Both the position numbers and the translations under genes were made by a program. From Sedimentisphaerales bacterium (GTDB taxonomy: Bacteria > Planctomycetota > Phycisphaerae > Sedimentisphaerales > SG8-4), in the NCBI GenBank assembly GCA_016928975.1, contig JAFGJR010000184.1:29605-93604 (forward strand): a DNA stretch of 64,000 nt, read 5' to 3'. Below are positions 8,587 to 16,337 of the stretch, piece by piece. The notes under the pieces are model-generated. The model was not told the DNA's origin. It was given only the letters and a program-made list of their open reading frames with translations, and ran no database searches. Each line of letters begins with the position of its first letter. Positions within the stretch are counted from its first letter, which is position 1.

Positions 8587-10158
8587 ATGGATAGAATCAA
8601 TCGACATTCGCTGATCGTGCTCGTGGCAGTTGCCTTGCTGGCGGGCAGCGTGTGCGTCATGGCGTTCCGTCCGCCGGCGGCCCTCAATGACGCGCCGGCG
8701 GCGGGTCGTGCCGCGAAGATCCATCCGGACTGCTCGAATGCCGTCATCCCGCCAAACATCGCACCGCTGGACTTTCAGATTCAGGAAGAGGCGTCCCGTT
8801 ACTTTGTCCGTATCGGTTCGGCCACAGGTCGCCCCATCGAGATCGCCAGCCGCTCGGGTCGCGTCACGATCCCCCGGAAGGCGTGGTGTGAGCTGCTCGC
8901 GGGTAATCGCGGGCAGCGGCTCTCGTTCGACATCTTCGCGCAGCAGGCCGGCGGGGAGTGGCAGCGGTTCGATTCGGTTCACTGCACCGTGGCGAAGGAG
9001 GATATCGATCCGTACCTGGTGTATCGCCGGATTCATCCGGTCCACGCCGCACATCGCGAGATGGGCGTCTATCAGCGAGACCTGACGGGCTTCAAGGAAT
9101 CCACGGTCCTGACCGGCGGGTACTTCCACGGAGGTTGTGTCAACTGCCACACGTTCTGCAACAATCGCACGGACCGGATGCTGATCAGCACGCGGACTGC
9201 CAGGTACACCAGTGCGGCGATCCTCGTCGATCACGGCGAAGCCCGAAAAGTCGGCTCCACGTTCGGATACGCCTCCTGGCATCCGAGCGGCAAGATCCTG
9301 ACGTACTCCATGAACAAGGTCGTCCTGTTCCACCACACGGTCAGCGATGAATCCCGCGACGTGATGGACCTCGATTCCCTGATCGCCTACTACGTGGTCG
9401 GCCCGCAGACGGTCAAGACGGCGCCGGACCTGTCCCGCAAGGACCGGCTCGAAACCTATCCGACGTGGTCGCCCGACGGGCGGTTCCTGTACTTCTGTAG
9501 CGCGCCGCTGACGTGGACCGACCGCACCGCGATCCCGGAAGGCTACCAGGAGGTCCGATACGATCTGATGCGGATCGGCTATGACGCGGACAAAGACCAG
9601 TGGGGGACGCTGGAGACGGTGCTATCAGCGAAGGAAACCGGCAAGACCATTCTGCTGCCGCGAGTGAGCCCGGACGGGCGGTGGCTGCTGTTCTGCATGT
9701 GCGACTACGGGTGCTTCCCCGTGTATCAGTCGAGCAGCGACCTGTACATGATCGACCTGGAGGCGGCGAAGGAGACCGGCCGCTATGAGTATCGCCGCTT
9801 GGACATCAGCAGCGATCAGAGCGAGAGCTGGCACAGTTGGTCGAGCAACAGCCGGTGGATCGCGTTCAGCAGCAAGCGAGGAAGCGGCGTGTTCACGAGG
9901 ACCTACCTGAGCTATGTCGATGCCAACGGCATCGCCCACCCGCCGCTGGTGCTGCCCCAGAAGGACCCGACGCACTACGACACGTGCCTTTGGGCATACA
10001 ATGTGCCCGAGCTGGCCGCCGAAGCCGTGCACGTGACGAAGGAGAGCCTGGGGCGCGTCGTGCGAAGCCCGGACAAAATCGCCGTTCAGATCCCCGTGAC
10101 CACCGCCACGCCCAAGGCCGGCGCCGCTCCCGAGCCCTACATCTCCACGCGAGAGTGA
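8587..10158 (+). CDS. Exported TolB/PD40-like beta-propeller with CxxCH motif
   Basis: 523 residues from ATG 8587; a TTG at 8572 overlapping the upstream stop is an alternative. It opens with a signal-anchor (LIVLVAVALLAGSVCVMA). A single CVNCH heme-binding-type motif follows after about 180 residues, with a second CNN nearby. After it come PD40-like blades with WSPDGRFLYFCS and VSPDGRWLLFCM, typical of TolB propellers. It probably acts in the periplasm with the DUF6057-like protein just upstream. Whether heme is really attached depends on a cytochrome c maturation system, which is not in this window. Confidence 0.7.
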   Translation: MDRINRHSLIVLVAVALLAGSVCVMAFRPPAALNDAPAAGRAAKIHPDCSNAVIPPNIAPLDFQIQEEASRYFVRIGSATGRPIEIASRSGRVTIPRKAWCELLAGNRGQRLSFDIFAQQAGGEWQRFDSVHCTVAKEDIDPYLVYRRIHPVHAAHREMGVYQRDLTGFKESTVLTGGYFHGGCVNCHTFCNNRTDRMLISTRTARYTSAAILVDHGEARKVGSTFGYASWHPSGKILTYSMNKVVLFHHTVSDESRDVMDLDSLIAYYVVGPQTVKTAPDLSRKDRLETYPTWSPDGRFLYFCSAPLTWTDRTAIPEGYQEVRYDLMRIGYDADKDQWGTLETVLSAKETGKTILLPRVSPDGRWLLFCMCDYGCFPVYQSSSDLYMIDLEAAKETGRYEYRRLDISSDQSESWHSWSSNSRWIAFSSKRGSGVFTRTYLSYVDANGIAHPPLVLPQKDPTHYDTCLWAYNVPELAAEAVHVTKESLGRVVRSPDKIAVQIPVTTATPKAGAAPEPYISTRE

Positions 10159-10161
10159 CGA

Positions 10162-11415
10162 TTATTTCCCGATGCAGTAGAGCGTTTTTTCCGCGCGGAG
10201 GAAGAGGTTGCCCTGGGAGACGGCGGGACTGGCGCAGCACTTCTCGCCCAGCTCGTTCGTGGCGAGGACCTTGAATTGCGGCCCGTCCTCGACCACGGTC
10301 GTGATTCCCTTCTCCGACAGGAAGTAAATCTTGCCGTCGGCCCAGACGGGGGAGGCGGAGAACGGGCCTCGCAGCCGCTCGCGCCAGAGGACCTCGCCCG
10401 TGGCGCCCCTCATACACTTGGCGACGCCGCTTTCGGTGACCAGATACAGGTGCGGCGACACGTACAACATCGACGACATCTTGGGCACGTCGTCGCGTGA
10501 TTCCCAGACGGTGTGGGTCCCGGTGACATCGCCCCGGGCGCCGTCGAGCCGGACGGCGCAGATGCGCGACTCGCCGAACCCGGAGGCCGTGAACGCCAAG
10601 CCATCGCCGACGACCACGGAAGGCACGACGCCCTCGCCGGGACTGGAGACGGTCCAGAGCCGCTCGCCGGTCTTCAGGTCGAATCCCTGTACGACGTCCC
10701 CGGCGCCACTGACGAGCTGGTCCTGCCCGTTCACAGAGGCAATCTGCGGGACGACATGGGCGACGCGGGAGCTTCCCCGGCTGCCTTTCCATCGCACCTT
10801 GCCGGTGTTCTTATCGACGGCGAAGATCGCCGCCTTGTCCCAGGCGATCTGCCAGCCAACCCTGGTGTTGGGTCCCGGACTGCTCCAGTCGAAGCAGACG
10901 ATGACCAGGTCGTTATACAGGACCGGCGAGATCGCCAGCCCATGCTCGCTGTAATAGTCGAAATCGCAGTTGACCCACTCGACGGCCCCGTCCATTGAGA
11001 CGCCGAGAATCCGGCCGTCGCAGGTCACGACGTACACGCGTTGGCCATCCGTGGCTGGAGTTGAGGTCGCGTAGGAGTTCTGCTGGGACTTGTGGCCTGC
11101 CTTCTGCCTGACGAGCTCTTTGTCCCACGCGAGGGTGCCGCTCACGCGGTCCAGGCAGATCAGGTGAAGCGAGGCGCCCTTGTCAAAGGCCGTGGTCACG
11201 AAGATGCGATCCCCGAGCACGATCGGTGACGACCAGCCCTCGCCAGGGATTGAGGTCTTCCAGCGGATGCCCGACGTGGCGTTCCACTGCGTGGGCGTCT
11301 CCTTTTCCTGCGAGATTCCCTGTCTTCCCGGCCCGCGAAAGCAGGGCCAGTCCTCACCCGACGCCGTGGATAGGCTGACAAGATACACAACTGCGGCGGA
11401 AAACACCCATCTCAT
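10162..11415 (-). CDS. PQQ-like (BamB-type) beta-propeller protein, secreted
   Basis: 417 residues. The start at ATG 11415 gives a clean signal peptide (MRWVFSAAVVYLVSLSTASG) and has GGGAGG upstream. The mature part opens DWPCFRGPGRQG, the usual entry of planctomycete PQQ-like repeat proteins, and shows successive blades (RWKTSIPGEGWSSPIV, LAWDKEL, VRWKGS, LWTVSSPGEG, VLWRERL). The family is structurally like BamB or quinoprotein dehydrogenases but usually lacks the cofactor and catalytic residues; the role is unknown. It is convergent with the CxxCH propeller gene, only 3 bp apart. Confidence 0.8.
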   Translation of the reverse strand: MRWVFSAAVVYLVSLSTASGEDWPCFRGPGRQGISQEKETPTQWNATSGIRWKTSIPGEGWSSPIVLGDRIFVTTAFDKGASLHLICLDRVSGTLAWDKELVRQKAGHKSQQNSYATSTPATDGQRVYVVTCDGRILGVSMDGAVEWVNCDFDYYSEHGLAISPVLYNDLVIVCFDWSSPGPNTRVGWQIAWDKAAIFAVDKNTGKVRWKGSRGSSRVAHVVPQIASVNGQDQLVSGAGDVVQGFDLKTGERLWTVSSPGEGVVPSVVVGDGLAFTASGFGESRICAVRLDGARGDVTGTHTVWESRDDVPKMSSMLYVSPHLYLVTESGVAKCMRGATGEVLWRERLRGPFSASPVWADGKIYFLSEKGITTVVEDGPQFKVLATNELGEKCCASPAVSQGNLFLRAEKTLYCIGK

Positions 11416-11953
11416 GCCCCGAAAACCTCCCAATGAATATCGCAACATGACCTGTGCCCTCGCGGGCTACGCTGGCTGCCTATATCGAAGCCAGTGGGCA
11501 CCAGCATACTCCCTCATGGCCTCGAACGCATCCTTTCTTGCTGGCGATCCAGATGGTCCGACCAGGATCGGGTGCAGTCTGACGGCCGGGCGCAAGGAGG
11601 ACTGGTTGAGATCACGGACAGGGAAGCCAGTGCTCTGAAGGCAGTCGCCATCGCAACCACAGGCTGGTGGTTCCAGGATGGAGCAGGCATCCTGTCCCGC
11701 CGTTCATCTCCGCAAGACCTGGCCCAGGGGCCAATCCTTCTCGGCCTTACGTATCTCCGCTCAGCCAACCCAAAGCGCGCGAAAAATGCGAATTTTTATT
11801 GCCCATCTTGCCGATATTGTGTATGATGACAGGGGTTTCGTTAATGTGGAGAAACACTATTCGCCCATCGTTTGCCATGGGGGCTTGGGCATATCCTAAG
11901 GACTGGCGGGCACGGTCCGAATCGCGATGCAGGGATGATTGCGGGAGACGACT
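11416..11953. other. Divergent intergenic region
   Basis: 538 bp between two divergently transcribed secreted-protein genes. Apart from the promoter at 11799-11827 I see no convincing gene, RNA or repeat; short frames here have no recognisable family or binding site. Confidence 0.6.
11799..11827 (+). promoter_or_regulatory. Predicted promoter of the beta-helix gene
   Basis: TTGCCC and TATGAT with a 17-bp spacer, in an AT-rich patch. It would give a leader of about 120 nt to the ATG at 11954. Confidence 0.55.
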
Positions 11954-14554
11954 ATGAGAACAGATACTTCACGCCGGATTTTACAGGTCCTTCTGGTGGT
12001 TCTGCTGTCTGGCGTCGCGTCGCCGGGCGCCATTCACTACGTGGCACTGAACGGATCCGGGACAGACGGCCAGAGCTGGGCCACCGCCTACACGAGCATC
12101 AGCGCCGCTTTGCAGGCCACGACGACCGTGGCCGGCGATGAGATCCGCGTCAAACAGGGCACTTATGGGACCGGCATGGGGATCGTCGTGGACAAGGCCG
12201 TGAAGATCTACGGCGGCTATAGCGGCGTCGGCGACACCCGGGACTGGCAGAGCCTCAAGTCCATCATCGACGGTCTGAACCTGGCGAGTCACTGTCTCAA
12301 CATCTCGGCCGACGCCACCATTGACGGCTTCACCATCATGAAAGGCAGGTCCTACGGGTCTTCCCCCAGCGAGCGGGGCGGCGGCATGTACATCCATGAG
12401 TGCAGCGCCCTGGTCAGCAACTGCTCATTCGAGCGCAACTACGCCGACCATATGGGCGGCGCCATCTTCCTCGAAAACGCGGGCGGCTCGCAAGTCGTCA
12501 ATTGCACATTCACGGACAACACGTCAGCCGACAAGGCCGGGGCCGTGGCGTGCTCCTATTCGGACGCGCTCATCCAGAATTGCCACTTCGAGGAGAACAA
12601 GACCGGTGGAGGGGTGAGCGCCGGCTACGGCGGCGCGATGTACAACGAGAACTGTTCCCCGACGATCCTGAGTTGCACCTTCTCGGCCAATTTCGCCGAG
12701 TACGGCGCCGGCGTCGGCAACTACATGGCCGACACCACGATGGCCGATTGCACGTTTGAGGACTGCAACACGGCCACGATCGGCGGCGGCGGCGTCTACA
12801 ACTGGGGCGGCGCGCCGCTGGTCAGCCGATGCCTGTTTCAGAACAACCGGGTGACTCACCGCGGCGGCGCCATCTGGGACCGCTCGATTGGCACGGTCGC
12901 CAACTGTATTCTGTGGAACAACCGGAGCATGGTCTACGGCGGCGCCATCTACATCGACGCCCCGACGGGAGGGGCCTCGTCGGCCGCTACGTTCGTCCAC
13001 TGCACGGTCTACGGCAACAGCACCACGCAGGGCGGCGCCTTGTACAGTGACAATGCCGGACCGACTCTGGTGAACTGCATCCTCTGGGGCAATACCAGCT
13101 ATGATGACGAGGTGCCGGAGGAGATTCACTATTCGACCTCGGTGTTCAACGTCAAGCCGGCGGTGAGCTACTGCGACGTCGCCGGCGACACGACCTACCC
13201 AGGCACAGGGAACCTGCGCGCGGACCCGAAGTTCGCCAACGCGCCGGGCGGGGATCTTCACCTGCAGGCCGGCTCGCCGTGCATCGACCACGGCACGAAT
13301 TCGGCGCCGGGCTTGTCCACGACCGACTATGACGGCAAGCCTCGGATCGTCGACGGCGACGATAACGGTCTGGCGGTGACGGACATGGGCGCCTACGAAG
13401 TCCAGGGCTACACACCGACCGACCACGTGCACAGAGGGGAGATCCTGCAAGGGATCGTCTACGAAAGCCCGAGTGACACGACCGCCGAGTACATCTTCCT
13501 GCTGGAGATCGAGACGGACGACGCGTTCGACCATATCCAATTCCGGACGCCGGCCGGCAATACCTTCACGATCCCGAATACGGAGCACACGTCCTCGGGC
13601 AACGTGGAGACACATCACGTGGTGTCGGGAAGCGTGCACCTGTGGCAATACTGGGCGGGCTTCAGCACGGCGGCCGGGCTGAACAGCTACGGCGACGGCA
13701 CGTACGTCATCACCTACTACCTCGTCGGCGGGACCAGCCGCGAGGCGCAGGTCGTGTACAGACTCGCGGGCGGCGCACCCATTCCGCAGCCCACGCAGAA
13801 ACCGAACGTCACGTCCCCGCCTTACGGAGCTTCGCTCAACGGTTCCGTGACGCTCACCTGGGACGCCTGCACCGACGGAAACGCCAACTCCGTGTTCGTG
13901 ACGATCATCAATGCCGACACCGATCAGAGCGTTGTGGGCGACACGTTCCCCAAGGCGGCGACGTCCTCCAGCTCGTACAACCTCGCCCAGGGCACGTACG
14001 ACGTGGAGGTGTCATTCGCGAATCTCAACGATACCTCAGACAACACCGGAGTCCCCTTTGAGGTCGGCAAGGGCGTGACGGTGGGCCACCAGTTCGAAGT
14101 GGCCTTCGCCGTGGTCTATCGCTTCTGGTCGCCGGTCAACAGCGTGCACTTCTACACGATCAGCGAGCTGGAGAGGGACATGCTGATCCGCGATTTCCCG
14201 AACATCTGGACGTACGAGGGGCCCGCGTACCACACGGCGTCGTCGCAGAGCGCGGCCGGGTTGCTGCCGGTGTACCGCTTCTGGTCCGGTCATTCCCACT
14301 TCTACACGATCAGCGAGGACGAGAAGGACATGCTGATCCGCGACTTCCCGAACGTCTGGACCTTCGAGGGGATCGCGTTCTACGCGTATCCGGAAGGTCA
14401 GCAGCCGGCCGGGACCGAGCCGGTCTATCGATTCTGGAACGGCGCGACCGTCTGTCACTTCTACACGATCTCCGAGAGCGAACGGGACATGATCATTCGC
14501 GACTTCCCGAGCATCTGGACCTTCGAGGGGATTGCGTACTACGCCTACGAGTAA
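11954..14554 (+). CDS. Secreted right-handed beta-helix protein with three C-terminal DUF5648-like repeats
   Basis: 866 residues from ATG 11954 (CGGGAG upstream) with a signal peptide ending near VASPGA. The first 450 residues are a parallel beta-helix of the Pmp/pectate-lyase-like type: the opening YVALNGSGTDG..WATAYTSI and repeated GGAI/GGAMYN and NCTF rungs. A linker domain with Fn3-like or Ig-like character follows (about residues 500-700). The C-terminus has three tandem copies of a unit of about 45 residues with YRFW, HFYTISE and RDFPxIWTFEG, matching the DUF5648-type repeat found in surface proteins. It is probably an adhesin or glycan-binding surface protein. A hairpin terminator follows the stop. 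Confidence 0.8.
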   Translation: MRTDTSRRILQVLLVVLLSGVASPGAIHYVALNGSGTDGQSWATAYTSISAALQATTTVAGDEIRVKQGTYGTGMGIVVDKAVKIYGGYSGVGDTRDWQSLKSIIDGLNLASHCLNISADATIDGFTIMKGRSYGSSPSERGGGMYIHECSALVSNCSFERNYADHMGGAIFLENAGGSQVVNCTFTDNTSADKAGAVACSYSDALIQNCHFEENKTGGGVSAGYGGAMYNENCSPTILSCTFSANFAEYGAGVGNYMADTTMADCTFEDCNTATIGGGGVYNWGGAPLVSRCLFQNNRVTHRGGAIWDRSIGTVANCILWNNRSMVYGGAIYIDAPTGGASSAATFVHCTVYGNSTTQGGALYSDNAGPTLVNCILWGNTSYDDEVPEEIHYSTSVFNVKPAVSYCDVAGDTTYPGTGNLRADPKFANAPGGDLHLQAGSPCIDHGTNSAPGLSTTDYDGKPRIVDGDDNGLAVTDMGAYEVQGYTPTDHVHRGEILQGIVYESPSDTTAEYIFLLEIETDDAFDHIQFRTPAGNTFTIPNTEHTSSGNVETHHVVSGSVHLWQYWAGFSTAAGLNSYGDGTYVITYYLVGGTSREAQVVYRLAGGAPIPQPTQKPNVTSPPYGASLNGSVTLTWDACTDGNANSVFVTIINADTDQSVVGDTFPKAATSSSSYNLAQGTYDVEVSFANLNDTSDNTGVPFEVGKGVTVGHQFEVAFAVVYRFWSPVNSVHFYTISELERDMLIRDFPNIWTYEGPAYHTASSQSAAGLLPVYRFWSGHSHFYTISEDEKDMLIRDFPNVWTFEGIAFYAYPEGQQPAGTEPVYRFWNGATVCHFYTISESERDMIIRDFPSIWTFEGIAYYAYE

Positions 14555-14572
14555 ACGGCTCGCCGGCATGCA

Positions 14573-14608
14573 GCGCGGCCCCGGATGGGTGCCGCGCAAA
14601 AAATTTTT
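14573..14608 (+). terminator. Rho-independent-type terminator of the beta-helix gene
   Basis: Inverted repeat GCGCGGC (14573-14579) / GCCGCGC (14591-14597) followed by AAAAAATTTTT. The stop codon is 19 bp upstream. Confidence 0.6.
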
Positions 14609-14797
14609 CGGGGCGTGGCGCAGGGGCTCACACGCTGTGACGCTCGACGCAGCCCCGCGTACGGCGGGGCATAAATCCCGGTGAGATCGTGACATAACAT
14701 CATCTGCCGCGCTTGCGGTCCGGCGACGGAGCCGGTGCGCGGCTCACTTCATCACGCCCTGCGACCCCATTCTCACAGAATTACGTCATCTCCACGA

Positions 14798-14825
14798 TTG
14801 ACAAACGGACAGCGGCACCTATAAT
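14798..14825 (+). promoter_or_regulatory. Orphan sigma70-type promoter, full consensus hexamers
   Basis: TTGACA and TATAAT, both exact consensus, separated by 16 bp. No annotated gene starts downstream within 500 bp. Among the promoters in this window this is the closest to consensus apart from the feo promoter. Confidence 0.7.
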
Positions 14826-14831
14826 ACCACT

Positions 14832-15000
14832 CAGTTGTGCAGTGGTGGATGCAGGAGTCACAGGTCTGCATCCCGTGATGAGAACGCACGGTGAGGAACG
14901 CCGGGAGGATGGGGCGGCCGATGGAAGGGGCCAGCCGCCGGGTCGCTCTCGGGCTCAGGAGGAGGCAGCGATGACTAGGGTCACTGACCGCGGGCCACTG
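14832..15000 (+). ncRNA. Candidate structured RNA after the orphan promoter
   Basis: The first 170 bases after the promoter contain nested inverted repeats: CCACT/AGTGG, an eight-pair GGATGCAG/CTGCATCC stem with an 11-base loop, CGTG/CACG, and GGCGGC/GCCGCC. I compared it by eye with RNase P, SRP, tmRNA, 6S and cobalamin riboswitch patterns and could not match it to any of them. The end is arbitrary. Confidence 0.2.
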
Positions 15001-15398
15001 TGGGGTGGGCAGCGGTTTTTCTTTCAAGGCATAGGGGGTCTTGGTCTGTCTCCAGGGCGGGCCGGGATGGGAGAGCACGGGGTACAGGTTGACGGGCAGC
15101 ACAGGGCGTTGTTGCGCCGTCGGCGTGCCCGCCGACGGACATGACAGAAGAGTTGCGATTTGCCAAACGGAGGTAGCCGTCTGAATTGAATGTGCTCGTC
15201 AGGGAGTAGGTGTCTGTACAGGCACGCGCCCTCCCGGTCGAGCAGTTGTCTCGGTATCATCGGAGAACCACGGATGGCTGGGAGAACCCGGGTCCACGGA
15301 TGGACTGGGGCACTGGCCGGGTTACGACCCCCAAAGGGTACCGTCACCGGCACAGTGCCCTATTATTATTGACCAGGAATATTTCTTCTGATGCGTTG

Positions 15399-15566
15399 AA
15401 GCCAGGCACTGCGGAGATCATCAGCCGGTTCCAGCTCATCGCCAAGCGTGTCAACGACGCCTGGGCTCGTCCCGTCCTGCTCGACGGCCGGCTCTACCTG
15501 CGACCCCACGACAGTCTCTGGTGCTACGGCGTGCGCGCTCAGCGGACGTTGACGCCGCACCAGTAG
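15399..15566 (+). pseudogene. Remnant: C-terminal end of a PQQ-like propeller
   Basis: About 50 codons in one frame with the typical last blade of planctomycete PQQ-like proteins: residues reading FQLIAKRVNDAWARPVL, then LDGRLYLR and [11 protein letters not shown]. There is no upstream continuation of the propeller and no start codon, so it is a gene fragment. Its end overlaps, in antisense, the 3' end of the prepilin-like gene by 28 bp. Confidence 0.65.
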
Positions 15567-16297
15567 AAGGCGGTGTTGTCCTCCGCCCTGAGCCACTCGA
15601 CGTGGGCGTCGAAGAACAGGTTGTTGCAGCCGCTGTTGCGATGGCGATCCTTGGCGACTCGCCGGGTCAGGTTGCTTCCCGGCGTGATCTGGTCTGAATC
15701 TGCCATGTGCGTGACGGACCAGACGTCCAGCACGTTCAGGTTGGACGCGAGATCGAGCTGATTCCTGTCGCGGATGACGGGGCGCCAGTCGCCGGCCTCG
15801 TTGTCGGCCAGATAGATCCGCTGAGAGGTCTGCTTGACCGAGTGCAGCTTGGTCGGCTCATCTTTCTGCTTGCCCCGGTCCCCGGCGGTGATGCCCGGCT
15901 CGTCCATGTCCCAGGCGTTGACCACGTAGTCCACCGTCTGCTCGGCGTTGCGGGCGCTATTGAGTCCCACGCCCTCGCGGGGGAAAGACGGGCACTGATA
16001 GATGTCCACCTTGCGGTAGTCCTCAATGCTGCGATACTGCTCGCCCAGGAAAGGCGTGAACACCAGGATCCATCTGGCCTTGTTGTTGTCCAGGGCCCGC
16101 GGGATGAAGTCGTCGCACTCCTGGGCGTACATCTGGAGGGCGACGCCGAGCTGCCTGAGATTGTTCAGGCAATACACGTCGCGGCCCTGCTTGCGCGCCC
16201 GGCTCAGGGCCGGCATGAGAATCCCCATCAGCAGCGCGATGATCGCGATCACCACCAGAAGCTCGATCAACGTGAAAGCCTTGTGCCTGTGCCCCAT
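15539..16297 (-). CDS. Prepilin-like (type II pseudopilin) protein
   Basis: 252 residues. It starts [20 protein letters not shown], a perfect class III prepilin leader: cleavage is expected before Phe8 and Glu12 is the conserved +5 glutamate. After the hydrophobic helix comes the family's [21 protein letters not shown] region and, near the end, a [11 protein letters not shown] block equivalent to the H-X9-DG motif of planctomycete pseudopilins. It is probably processed by a type IV prepilin peptidase such as the one at 45855-47051. It is followed on the same strand by nothing recognisable, and its C-terminal codons overlap the propeller remnant. Role: a minor pilin or secreted pseudopilin, target unknown. 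Confidence 0.85.
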   Translation of the reverse strand: MGHRHKAFTLIELLVVIAIIALLMGILMPALSRARKQGRDVYCLNNLRQLGVALQMYAQECDDFIPRALDNNKARWILVFTPFLGEQYRSIEDYRKVDIYQCPSFPREGVGLNSARNAEQTVDYVVNAWDMDEPGITAGDRGKQKDEPTKLHSVKQTSQRIYLADNEAGDWRPVIRDRNQLDLASNLNVLDVWSVTHMADSDQITPGSNLTRRVAKDRHRNSGCNNLFFDAHVEWLRAEDNTAFYWCGVNVR

Positions 16298-16337
16298 CGC
16301 AGCATCTCCAAGGTAGCCAAATCATCGTGGGTTGGAT

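Larger units (their letters stand above)
14609..15398. other. Long non-coding-looking region downstream of an orphan promoter
   Basis: About 790 bp without a recognisable protein gene. It starts after the terminator and contains the consensus promoter at 14798-14825, several short GC-rich hairpins right after it (for example GGATGCAG/CTGCATCC and GGCGGC/GCCGCC), and a 57-codon frame from ATG 14971 with an AGGAGGAGG before it but no known family. The tract may encode a structured RNA or be the eroded remains of a gene. Only the last part (from 15399) shows protein homology, to a PQQ-like propeller. Confidence 0.5.

Noticed and set aside
14932..14985. SRP RNA (4.5S) S-domain
   Set aside because: CAGGAGGAGGCAGCG is only loosely like the asymmetric loop; the GGAA tetraloop and its partner strand are not there.
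14971..15144. 57-codon gene with AGGAGGAGG before the ATG
   Set aside because: Composition is Gly/Arg-rich, no family is recognised, and it overlaps the hairpin-rich tract; kept only as a note in the region entry.
14826..15150. RNase P RNA
   Set aside because: GAGGAAC and ACAGAA appear at plausible distances, but the conserved GGAAAGTCCGGGC block and the P4 pairing are absent.
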